Source: Echinometra lucunter
Lineage: Eukaryota > Echinodermata > Echinoidea > Camarodonta > Echinometridae
Direction of reading: 5' to 3'
DNA: 64,000 nt
NCBI GenBank assembly: GCA_029962745.1
Contig: CM057154.1
Span: 27,839,769 to 27,903,768 of the forward strand
Below, in pieces: positions 54,565-64,000 of the stretch. Under the pieces are notes generated by a model. That model made no database searches, was not told the origin of the DNA, and worked only from the letters and a program-made list of their open reading frames with translations. The number at the start of each line of letters is the position of its first letter. Within the stretch, counting starts at the first letter, position 1. The translations under genes were made by a program, and so were the position numbers.

Positions 54565-57500
54565 TCACTGTTCAATTAAGCGAGCTGGTGGCTTCACGTT
54601 GCGTCCACTCCTGGTTGTATATGTAGCAGTTGATGGCGCAGATGTTGATGGTGCATCTACTGCTGGGGGGCTAGCATCATCATCTCTTGGATGTGCATCA
54701 TCGTCGTCGATATCATGCGATGGATACTGATCTGTACGTGGGGCTGGCCTGATGTGACGGCGGTTCCTTCGACGTGTCACACCATATTCAGTTTCTATCA
54801 GATAAGACCGATGTGGTAGTTCGGCCTTGACAACGCCTTGCTGTGACCATCTGTTGGTTTGCGTATCAAGGAGTCTGACATGCTGACCAATGTGAAGCTT
54901 TGGAAGATCACGAGCATGTTGGTCATAGCGTTGTTTCTGTTTCGCCTTCTGCCTTTCCTTCCTTTCCTTCACCTGATGAGGATCAATGTTCTGTGGATTA
55001 AGAAGGTTGTCCATCATAGGCAGGTTAGATCTCAAGCGGCGATTGTAGAGGAGTTCTGCAGGGGATTTGCCACAGTCGAGTGGTGAGCTTCTGTAGATTT
55101 GAAGAGCTCGGTAGATGTCTTGACCACTCTGCTGGCCCTTGCGCAGTAGATTTTTGGCTATCTTGACTGCTCCCTCTGCGCGACCATTGGACTGGGGATA
55201 GTATGGACTGGTTGTTGTGTGGACAAAATCCCAGTCAGTTGCAAAGGCTTTGAACTCACGACTTGCATACTGAGGACCATTGTCTGATACTAGTTCACAA
55301 GGTGTACCGTGTCTAGAGAATATCTCCTTCAACTGTGTGATCACGGCTTGGCTGCTTGTTGTTGTCATAGTACGTAGCTCGATGAACTGAGAGTAGTAGT
55401 CTATGACAACTAAGTAGTCTTTACCATTGAATGTGAACAAGTCGGATGCGACTTTTTGCCATGGTCTCTCTGGAGTCTGGTGATGTTGCAGACTTTCTTG
55501 CTGTTGCTGGGGTTTGTACATCATACATGCTGTACAATTTTGAACCATTTCAGTGATATCATGGTTCATCTGCGGCCAAAAGAGAACTTCACGTGCCCTT
55601 CTCTTGCACTTCTCTATTCCCAAATGTCCTTCATGTATCTTGTTGAGCATTTGCTTTCTCATTGATACTGGAACTACAATTCTGCTACCTTTTAGGATTA
55701 AGCCATTGGCTTCTGAAAGCTCATTTTTGACATTCCAGTACGGTCTAAGAATCATTGGACATTGGTGTTTTGCAGCTGGCCATCCTGTGTTGATGACTTG
55801 ACTGAGCTGCTGCAGTGTTTCATCTTTCTTTGTCTCTTCAACAAATTGTGTTTTTCTGTTTGTAGTCACAGGTAGTGTTTCGATGATAGCATCTACATAG
55901 ACTTTGATGTCTTCTTCTCATTCTTGATTCTGTTCAGCTTCAGGATCTACTGCTCTTGACAATGCATCTGCAGTATACATGAATTTGCCAGGCGTGTAGG
56001 AGACTTTCAAGTCGTATCTCTGCACCCTGATCAGAAGACGTTGGATCCTTAGTGGACAGTCACTCAATGGCTTGGTAAACAATGGAATGAGTGGCTTATG
56101 ATCTGTCTCTACTTCTATCACTTGACCGTAGATATACTGGTGGAATCTTTCACAACCATATGTGATAGCTAGCAATTCTTTTTCTATCTGAGCGTAACGT
56201 GTCTCTGCATCAGTCATAGCTCTAGATGCATACGCTATCAGATGCCAATTCTGTTCATGTTGCTGTAGGAGAACTGCTCCTAGGCCATTCTTGGAAGCGT
56301 CAGCTGATATCTTCGTGGGCTTTGTGGAATCATAGAAGTGTAGCACTGGCTGCTTCATCAGAGTTTCTTTCAACTCGTGCCATGCCTTTTCTTGTTCATC
56401 TTCCCACATCCACTCTGTATTCTTGTCCAGTAGGACTCTGAGGGGAGCTGACCTTGTAGATAGGTTTGGAATGAACTTGCTTTGGTAATTTATCATTCCC
56501 AAGAAACGTTGTATGTCTTGTTTGCAGGCTGGTCTTGCCATGTTTCTGATGGCTGTAACCTTTTTTGGATCTGGACTGATTACATTTTGACTGATCATGT
56601 CACCAATGAAGGTTAACTGGTTCACACTGAACTCACACTTGTCTCGATTGAGTTTTAGGTTTGATTTGCGTGCAATTTCTAAGACTTGCCTCAGACGATC
56701 ATCATGTTCGTCCTGAGTGCTATCATATACCACAATGTCATCCATCATAGTATTGACACCTGGTACATGTACGAACATGTTGTGTATTATCTTGTGAAAT
56801 ACTTCTGGTGCACTACAAATACCAAATGGTAACCTGAGAAATCTATATCTACCAAAGGGTGTTATGAACGTACATAGTTTTGAACTTTGTTCATCCAACT
56901 CAATTTGCCAAAATCCACTGGAAGCATCTAGTTTGCTGAAGTACTTTGCATTGGCAAATTCTGCTGTGATTTCATCACGTGATGGTAACTGATAGTGTTC
57001 TCGTTTGATCACTTTGTTTAGGTCTCGCGGGTCTAAGCATACCCTAAGCTTTCCATTCTTTTTAGTCACGACAACTAATGATGAGACCCAATCTGTTGGC
57101 TCATCCACTGATTGAATGACATTCATGCGCTCCATTTTGTCTAATTCTTGCTTTAGTTTGTCACGAATTGGAAATGGAACTTTGCGACATGCGTGTTTCA
57201 CTGGCTGTGCGTTTTCTACCAACACAATATGATGTTTTCCTGGCAAACATCCTAGGCCTTCGAACACATCTGAGTATTCATCAACAATTTCATTGTCTGA
57301 GTTCTTTTCAACGACATGGACGCGCTTCACAAGTTTCAGTCTTTCGCAATCTTGTAAGCCAAGTAATGGTTGACTATTGCCAGGCACTACGAAAAATGCC
57401 ATATTGTGGGAAATACCCTTGTATCGGACTTGCGTATAGCAGCGACCTTTTGCAGGAATACGCGTTCCGCCATATCCTGACAACTGTGTTGTCACCGAAT

Positions 57501-58536
57501 GCAATTTTGGTTTCGGTTTCAATTTCTGGTAGACTGATTCAGAAATTGTACTTGTTTGCGCTCCTGTATCAAGCTTGAAGTTTACTAGAGTTTCATTGAC
57601 CTCAATCTCAGCTTTCCACTCGTCCTTTGACCCATCTCTATCGATAGCATCAACAAGGAATTCAGTAGGGGTTTTGGTAACAAATCCCGTATCTTCTCGC
57701 AATTCATTGACTGCTTTGTGTATTGGTGTCTTACAACACTTGGCAAAGTGATTACGTAGTCCGCACTTTCGACAAATCTGACCTTGAGCCGGACAATTAC
57801 TTTTACCATGGAAATTACCACACCTGGTACAGGCATTCCTGGATTTCTGAGTGGATTTCTGACCTTGACCCTGTTTCGGTCTCACATATTGACTAGTACC
57901 TTGAGTTTGTCTGGAATTTTGTTTGTGTTTTGTACCTGGAAAGGATTTTCTCTTACTACCGAGAGCATCTACTGACAAATTCTCATCCTGGGAACACAGC
58001 TCTTTGGCCTGAGCTCGTATAGTTTCAGCAGCACGACACAACTGCAAAGTTTTTTCAAGATTCAAGTCTTCTTGTCTCAACAATCTCTCTCTCACGCTAT
58101 TATCAGTCATTCCACAGATAATGCGATCTTGTATCAAACTCTCAGTTAGCTCTCCAAATTCACACGACTGTGCCTTGTTTCTCAAATCTGTTGCATACTG
58201 ATCAATTGTTTCATGTGTGTTTTGTGAGCATGTGAAGAACTTGTGTCTTTCATATGTGACATTTCTTTTAGGCATGCAATATTCTTCAAATTTCTTCATG
58301 ACAACTTTCAACTTCATCTTGTCATCATCATTTGTAAAGACAAATGTGTTATACACTTGCAAGGCTGCATCACCTATACAATGCAAGAATAATGAGCATT
58401 GGGACTTATCCTCTTTCTCAGCCATTCCACTGGCTACATTGTACAACTCAAATCGCTGTCGGAACTTTTTCCAATTTTCCGCGATATTTCCGGTCAACAA
58501 ATCTAGCGGTGCTGGTTGACTAAGACTAATAGCCAT
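54565..58536 (-). pseudogene. Gypsy gag-pol with one in-frame TGA
   Basis: A single minus-strand frame from ATG at 58536 runs to 54565. It is interrupted only by TGA at 55918-55920, after 872 codons, and stays open beyond it. Gag is about residues 1-230. Two CCHC knuckles lie at about 236-268. The protease motif DTGA is at 323-326. The reverse transcriptase is about 460-650, with MMDD in the active site (597-600) where YVDD or FVDD is usual. RNase H is about 740-860 (D746, D812). After the stop, integrase has an HHCC zinc region (H79, H82, C112, C115 counted from the ATG at 55869) and a DD35E core (D143, D196, E232). There is no chromodomain. The TGA separates integrase from the rest. A simple mutation is the likeliest cause; readthrough is less likely. 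Confidence 0.9.
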
Positions 58537-58955
58537 GAAGGATGTGTACAGATATTATGTATGGTGTGGGGTTATTAGTGTATCAATGTTAGAGCCGATC
58601 CCTACAATTAAACTAATCACTAGTTTAGTTGCTGCCCTAGTGGCTATAGCACTTATTTACACTATTTAGTTCAGTTTATTTAGGCAACTATGCAATGCTC
58701 GAGTTACCTATATCCTTTAGATCATAGCGTAACCAGCATTCACAGTTCCTTCACCGAGGCAATCACAACTGCATTGCATTGATCACAACAATCAGCTGTT
58801 TATCACTTCACGTTCACGTTAGTACACACACATATGCATGCAATTCACGCTCAATTCACTATTGCGCAATCTATCACGTACGCTGAATTGATACGACGTC
58901 ATCGACTTCTCCCGGTCCGTACCTTAAAATTATCCTCCTATTCTTCCTTACCACT

Positions 58956-58977
58956 GGATTCGATGATCCTGACACCA
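58956..58977 (-). other. Primer binding site of the Gypsy element
   Basis: Directly after the 5' LTR in element sense: TGGTGTCAGGATCATC. The first nine bases complement the 3' end CTGACACCA found in many leucine tRNAs. The exact tRNA was not determined. Confidence 0.7.
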
Positions 58978-59168
58978 TATATCGGTTTATTGGTAGGCCG
59001 ATGCAAATACAATACTCATGACACAGGTCTTTTATAACTATGGAGGCTTAACTTGGCCATTTATTAGGAGGATGAATTGACGCGATGACGATGACGACAT
59101 GTCTTGACTAGGCACACTATGAAGTGATAGTCTTGTCTTCAGACCTTTATAATAGTAATATCACTACA
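58978..59168 (-). repeat. Gypsy 5' LTR
   Basis: 191 bp, identical to the other LTR. It lies upstream of gag in element sense and would hold the promoter. Confidence 0.92.
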
Positions 59169-59670
59169 CACATTGGTATTGTTTATAGTTAGACACACTA
59201 TCAAAAAATTATGTCTTATTAAAAGAAAATTTATAAAAATTGATATTGTATATATTCATGAGGAATTTATATGTTTTAACCACTCTAATAATGTAATGTG
59301 GTCCTAGAAGTAAGTTGTGGAGTTCCCAAATTTTAAAGAGGTGAAATACACACGCACACACTTAATCAGCATTTATGATTATAGCCAGAATATATTCAAT
59401 CATTTTCCTCACATATTTGCAGCGGTAATGTACAGCACAACTGAAATCATAATGATTTGTTCAAGGAAGGTATGCCTTCAGGCCCCTAAAGCCCTGTCAT
59501 TTTCTCCAAATTCATTAGAAGGCCGACCTAAGCATCCATCAATATTCATGATCGAAAATGAATCATTCATTTTGTAAGATGATTAGCGTGCATTTGTACA
59601 TTTTGAAACATTACCCCATTAGCTGATAGCATGTACAGTAAATGCTGAACAAATCCGCAAGAAATGTGCA
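59169..59670 (+). other. TLR-D 3' flank, right part
   Basis: Resumes from CACATTGGTATTGTTTATAG, matching about 36193-36680 of the TLR-B unit. It is cut again at TTAA (59671) by a second insertion. Confidence 0.6.
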
Positions 59671-59674
59671 TTAA

Positions 59675-61410
59675 AGCTGCTATTCAAAGGTTTTGAATAT
59701 GCTTGAATTTCATATCAAAATAAAGTTTATGGTGCACAAATCACTATGAAACCGATTGAAACTTTTGAAAAGTAAGTGGGAAACAAATATTGCCTGTCAC
59801 AAATCGATAAAACGGACCCCCAATGTTGCCTGTGCATACGTTGCCCAACTCGATGCGAGATCTGTGACGTCATCGTATGGGCAATAGCCAGTGATGTAGT
59901 GTGTTGTGATTGTGGTGAATGTGATGTGTCGTGTCCGAGGGAGTGATTAAAACGACGTTTCTGCATTGTTTGTATGAATTCATTATTCTGTGAATGTTTT
60001 CAAAGTACGTTTCAACCATTCTATTTAACATTATTTATATAATAATGTCGGAGAAATTCTACAATTTAATTGACTTTTAGCAATTAGAAAGGGGAAAAAA
60101 TCCCATAATATAATAGAACAGTCTCCCTTGTACATGCTATGTAACCGTTGTGGAGCATACCATTTTAATTTTAGGGGTGTTATAATTCACGAAAGACGGA
60201 GGGATAGACGGAATACTTTTTTTTCTTGAATTTAAAATTGTTTTCTTGGCGAATAGTTTGAACTTGTGTAAAGAAAATATAGAAATGGTAATCACCTTAC
60301 TGCTAATTTTTTTTCTTTCTTTTCTATTAAGTAGCAACTTATATTTACATGTGCTTATAAGCTCATGTTAACTTTTCCATACTCGGCATTTCAGTAGTCA
60401 GTTGTATGTAGTAGGTAGGTGAGGTAAAGTAGGTGATCTGAGGCGAAGGTGAGAGTAATTTGGCTTGTAATTCAATTAGGCCTTTGGTGATAGTCTTTGA
60501 TCAGTTATAATTTCGTATCTGGGTTATTTTCACTGTTTATTTGCTTGAAAATCATCATAACCTGCAATAAAAAATAAATTCCTCGAAAAAAAAATTTTCG
60601 AATGAAATTCGTTATCGAAATCAGGTTTAATCAGAGTATTACAGGGAAAAAATCCCTTGATATAGACTTGAAGCTATGCTATAATGCAATACATGTATGA
60701 TGTTCATCTCTACACCCCAGCTCTACACTATCTGAGATCAGTGGTGACGTCCAGTCTCTGCCTCTGTACGCTAGCTAGCCATTATATATCATAATAAATA
60801 CAAGATTTTAGTGAAGAGGAATGTTGTAGATCAAGATAGTTTCTACAAGAAGCATCAATTTTCCTTAGACAACAATATTATCTAGGTAACTTTTACATAC
60901 AATCATGATTTGACAAGCGGGTCTCTTAATCAGTTCTGTCTCTGAGAATTTGATGCAACGTCGTTTTGGGACGTAGTTTGACATTTGCATCCCGGCCTGG
61001 CTTGGTTTTCTTTGTCATTTTGATGTCAATTTCCTACTTTATATTCTGCTTTGACCAAAAAAAGAAAAGAAAATCGAGTCATCAATGAGGTAATTCAAAT
61101 AATAAGCCACTGCAGTTTTGCCTGCTCTCTTATAATTATAACAGCTAAAATCCATCAAAATTGCAAAATTACGTGCAAGCGCCTAGCTCGCCGCAGATCG
61201 CTCATAGGCCTACGTCATCATTGGGGACCCATTTCGCTTGCAGCCACTTCCGGGTTCTGAGAATCAGAGGGGCGTTTTTGGAAAATGCGTTTTTAGATAA
61301 TTTCTTGGAATTTACAGGAGCAATAATGAACACCACTGTCTTCTACATACTTCCCCGTTTCCATTCATATATAATTAACCCTATTCTGTGATTTTCTTTG
61401 AATGTCACCT
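59675..61410. mobile_element. TTAA-target non-autonomous element
   Basis: A 1736-bp insert with TTAA on both sides (59671-59674, 61411-61414). The TLR-B unit has the single-TTAA empty site (GTGCATTAAATC near 36690). Ends are imperfect inverted repeats: AGCTGCTATTCAAAG on the left, CTTTGAATGTCACCT on the right. They do not begin with CCC, so piggyBac membership is uncertain. No frame longer than about 80 codons has recognisable content. Confidence 0.7.
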
Positions 61411-61414
61411 TTAA

Positions 61415-62274
61415 ATCTAAGTGTCACAATAAAACTGATATGTGCAATAGATATGAATAATGCAAAAATTTGGTTGCCCAGAAGGAAGAAAGACTTGCCC
61501 AAATTTTTATTTCCTTTGTTTTTATCTACTCTTTTCCAGTAGTAAATATCATTTGAAATAGGGCTAGTCACTAGGGTTTTTTGCAAAACTTTAAAAAACC
61601 GTTTAAAAAAGAAACGACAGATTCTATTAACTATTTAGAATTTACTGTAGATATATCATGCCTTTATTTCAAGAAAATACATTTTAACATTCAAAACCAG
61701 GTCCATGTTCCTATATGCCAAAATCATGGCAGGTCATACAATCAACAAATACGAGTAATGAAATAAGGAAATAACCAAATTAAAGCAGAAATTGCAAGGG
61801 CATTTCATAGGTGCGAGATGTGAATGTTACCAATATTTTGCAATTTGTGTGGATGGATTTTTCTACACATCTTTTTTTTTAACGGTTACCCATTTTCAGC
61901 ATGGCAGCGTCTACAGACCGATTTCAGACAATAAGTGAACATAAAATGAGCGATAACTCATGACAATCTTACTTGAGTTTCTCCAGTTTTTGCCAGGTTT
62001 GAGATTATGAGGAAAATTGTGATTTTTCAACCTTTATGTATGCTGTTTTGATTTTGTATTTTTTGTAGTAGAAATCATGACATTTGACATTTGCTTGCCC
62101 GCCTATGATTTTTACTTGCTTGGAGCAAACGGGCAAGAAGGTTTGTCATGCCCTGCCCTCTATTGTCAATATATAGGATCTCCATGATTGAAACCCATCC
62201 CTCCCATCCTCCTTTCATCCCCTTGATGACCAGTATCCCCATGCATGCCATTCATTCTGGCAGACATCCTCAGG
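61415..62274. repeat. Composite repeat downstream of TLR-D (deleted version)
   Basis: Matches parts of 36700-38850. The segment between ACAAATACGAGTAATGAAAT and AAGGAAATAACC joins distant parts, so most of the middle, including the purine tract, is deleted. CTTGCCCG sequence lies at 62085-62155. Confidence 0.5.
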
Positions 62275-63370
62275 ATCCAAATGGGGTCCGTCCGTCACAA
62301 ATGTTAAAGTTTACCTGCAAGATTTTCTTATGACACATAACTTGGCAACTATTGCTGCAATGGCAACCAAACTTTGGTGACAGATGCACTTGTGGTACAT
62401 TCATGTTATGATGCCTTTGGAGGTCACATGGTAAGGTCAAAGGTCATTTCAGGTCAAACGTTAAAGTTTACGGGCAAGACTCTTATGACAGATAACTTTA
62501 CAACTGTCTCTCACTTTTCAACCAAACTTGGGTTGTAGATGTACTAAGGGGATCTGCATGTTATGGTGTCATCAGAGGTCACGTGATAATGTCAAAGGTC
62601 ATTCGAGGTCATATGTTAAAAGTTTACCTGCAAGACTATTATATGATGCATAACTTGGCAACTGTTGCTGCAATGGCAACCGAACTTGGGTGATAGATGC
62701 ACTTGGGGTACATTTTGAATTTTTGATGCCTTTTGAGGTCACATGGTAAGGTCAAAGGTCATTTCAGGTCAAATGTTAAAGTTTACCTGCAAGACTCTCT
62801 AATAACAGATAACTTTGCAACTGTTTCTCACTTTCCAAACAAAGTTGGGTTGTAGATGTACTAAGGGGATCTGCATGTTATGGTGTCGTCAGAGGTCACG
62901 TGATAAGGTCAAAGGTCATTTGAGGTCATATATTAAAGTTTACCTGCTAGACTCTTATGACAGATAACTCTGCACATGTTGCTGCAATAGCTACCAAACT
63001 TGAGAAATAGATGCACTTGGGGTATATTCATGTTATGGTGCCTTCAGAGGTCACATAGTGAAATCAAAGGTCATTTCAGGTCAAACGTTATTACCTGCAA
63101 GATCCTCTTATGACCGATAACTTTGCAACCATTACTCACTTTTTAACTAAACTTGGGTTGTAGTTGAACTTTGGGGACTTGCATGTAATGCTGCCATTAG
63201 AGGTAGCTGAAGGATTACAGTCTTTTGTGTTCTCTTCAATTTTGTGCATGCTTTTTATTGTTCCTGTTATATACAGTATTCAATTTGCCATGAAAGATTT
63301 TACTCACTAACTCTTCTTCTTTAAGAAACTCTGTTCTCTTGAATGTTTTCTCTAAATAATGAGCTCATTA
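62275..63370. repeat. AGGTCA-array, TLR-D unit
   Basis: Same unit order as in the TLR-B array, with the same tail to ATGAGCTCATTA. The AGGTCA-A-AGGTCA pair recurs in most units. Non-coding. Confidence 0.75.
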
Positions 63371-64000
63371 CAGGCCTCGAAATAGGATTTTTGGGGGGCA
63401 AGGCCACTTTGGTGAGGGGCACTTTTTCACAGAGGCCAGGTGGCAGAGGGCACCAAGGCCAAATAGAGGGGCACCACAGCCACTTTCTAGGGGGCATATA
63501 ATAAATTATTCGTTGGTGTTTTTTTTTTTTTCGAGGGGGGGGGGGGGGTTTCTGTAATACAGTGTAGGCCTATGTTCATTTCATTATTAAACCGGTACAA
63601 ATTACAAAAGAAACAACAAATTATTCACAATGCACAAGTCTGAATGCAACCTTTGAATGATATATCAAAACACAAATCTCAGAAATTTTTGTTGTAATGT
63701 TCATTCATGTGCAACCATTTTATTACCTGCCCATCATTTGAAAGTGAAAATGATGTAGACTCTAGATCTAACTGTTAGGCCTACATTAAGGCATGCCATC
63801 ATTTTTGTAAAATCTTTCATGCAGAAATCAATAATACTGACCAGATACAGCTAATCACAGATAGATTTAGATACATCTCTCAATGTAGTTGAAGGGTAAA
63901 AAACAAAAATATAGCCTCGGTAATGTCTCCTTGAAGCACAAAGCCTGCATCGCCACACCACCAGTAATCAAGAAGAGCTAGGCCGCTAGTGCTGGGGAAG
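63371..64000. repeat. Dispersed repeat CAGGCCTCGAAATAGG, second copy (cut by window end)
   Basis: Nearly the same as 39959-40580, including the T-run/G-run (about 63520-63549). It is inserted at the same place in the TLR-D unit as in the TLR-B unit, so it predates their duplication. Confidence 0.6.

Larger units (their letters stand above)
53991..59168 (-). mobile_element. Ty3/Gypsy LTR retrotransposon, young insertion
   Basis: A 5178-bp element read on the minus strand. The 191-bp LTRs (53991-54181, 58978-59168) are identical by direct reading and are flanked by the 5-bp duplication CACAT (53986-53990, 59169-59173). TLR-B and TLR-C have the unoccupied site. In element sense each LTR begins TGTAGTGATATTAC and ends CCGATATA. 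The primer binding site next to the 5' LTR begins TGGTGTCAG, matching leucine tRNA 3' ends. A purine tract precedes the 3' LTR. There is one long gag-pol frame, broken by a single TGA. Size, LTR length, single-frame plan and primer resemble Mag-lineage elements such as Steamer; lineage is not proven. Confidence 0.93.

Noticed and set aside
54859..55086. Plus-strand ORFs across the Gypsy element (also 57168-57578)
   Set aside because: Antisense shadows of gag-pol.
55918..55920. Selenocysteine codon in the Gypsy polyprotein
   Set aside because: No selenocysteine precedent at this place in retrotransposons and no obvious SECIS-like structure. A point mutation is simpler.

Overview
This is eukaryotic, animal nuclear DNA. 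Sparse intronless receptor genes sit in AT-rich, repeat-filled sequence. Four complete single-exon Toll-like receptor (TLR) genes stand in tandem, beside a DIRS retroelement, a Ty3/Gypsy retrotransposon and many small DNA transposons. Large tandem families of single-exon TLRs are characteristic of echinoids, so a sea urchin or related marine deuterostome is the best guess. No species-level evidence was available.

Layout. 1-1230 is a CCAAT/ATTGG-rich low-complexity block. 1393-6834 is a decayed DIRS element with inverted terminal repeats and the diagnostic internal complementary region. 7089-10668 holds two related copies of a palindrome-headed repeat, one carrying a tRNA-like sequence. TLR-A (12245-14986) follows. 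Its 3' flank has been split by a TTAA-target element, a 33-bp x 6 hairpin minisatellite, a 2.1-kb inverted-repeat element and a hAT-like element. 22498-25778 is a 3.3-kb nested palindrome made of two mariner-type elements. An inverted TIR-only ORF lies at 28839-29285. TLR-B (32408-35152), TLR-C (41938-44679) and TLR-D (50180-52945) follow in segmental duplication units. These share 5' flanks, about 1.5 kb of 3' flank and arrays rich in AGGTCA half-sites. The TLR-D unit is broken by a young Gypsy element (53991-59168, identical LTRs, 5-bp target duplication) and by a second TTAA-target element (59675-61410).

The TLRs are type I membrane proteins: signal peptide, about twenty leucine-rich repeats, cysteine-rich cap, one membrane segment and a cytoplasmic TIR domain. 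All four share a TIR in which box 1 and the BB loop depart from the usual TLR pattern; the RDxxPG proline position is leucine. The ectodomains are mosaics of each other, which suggests recurrent gene conversion or unequal exchange. The TIR domains are nearly uniform. Comparing the four units gives pre-insertion (empty) sites for several mobile elements, so their boundaries are well supported.

Apart from the TLRs, the TIR-only ORF and transposon proteins, I see no convincing protein-coding gene. Exons of spliced genes cannot be excluded from sequence alone.
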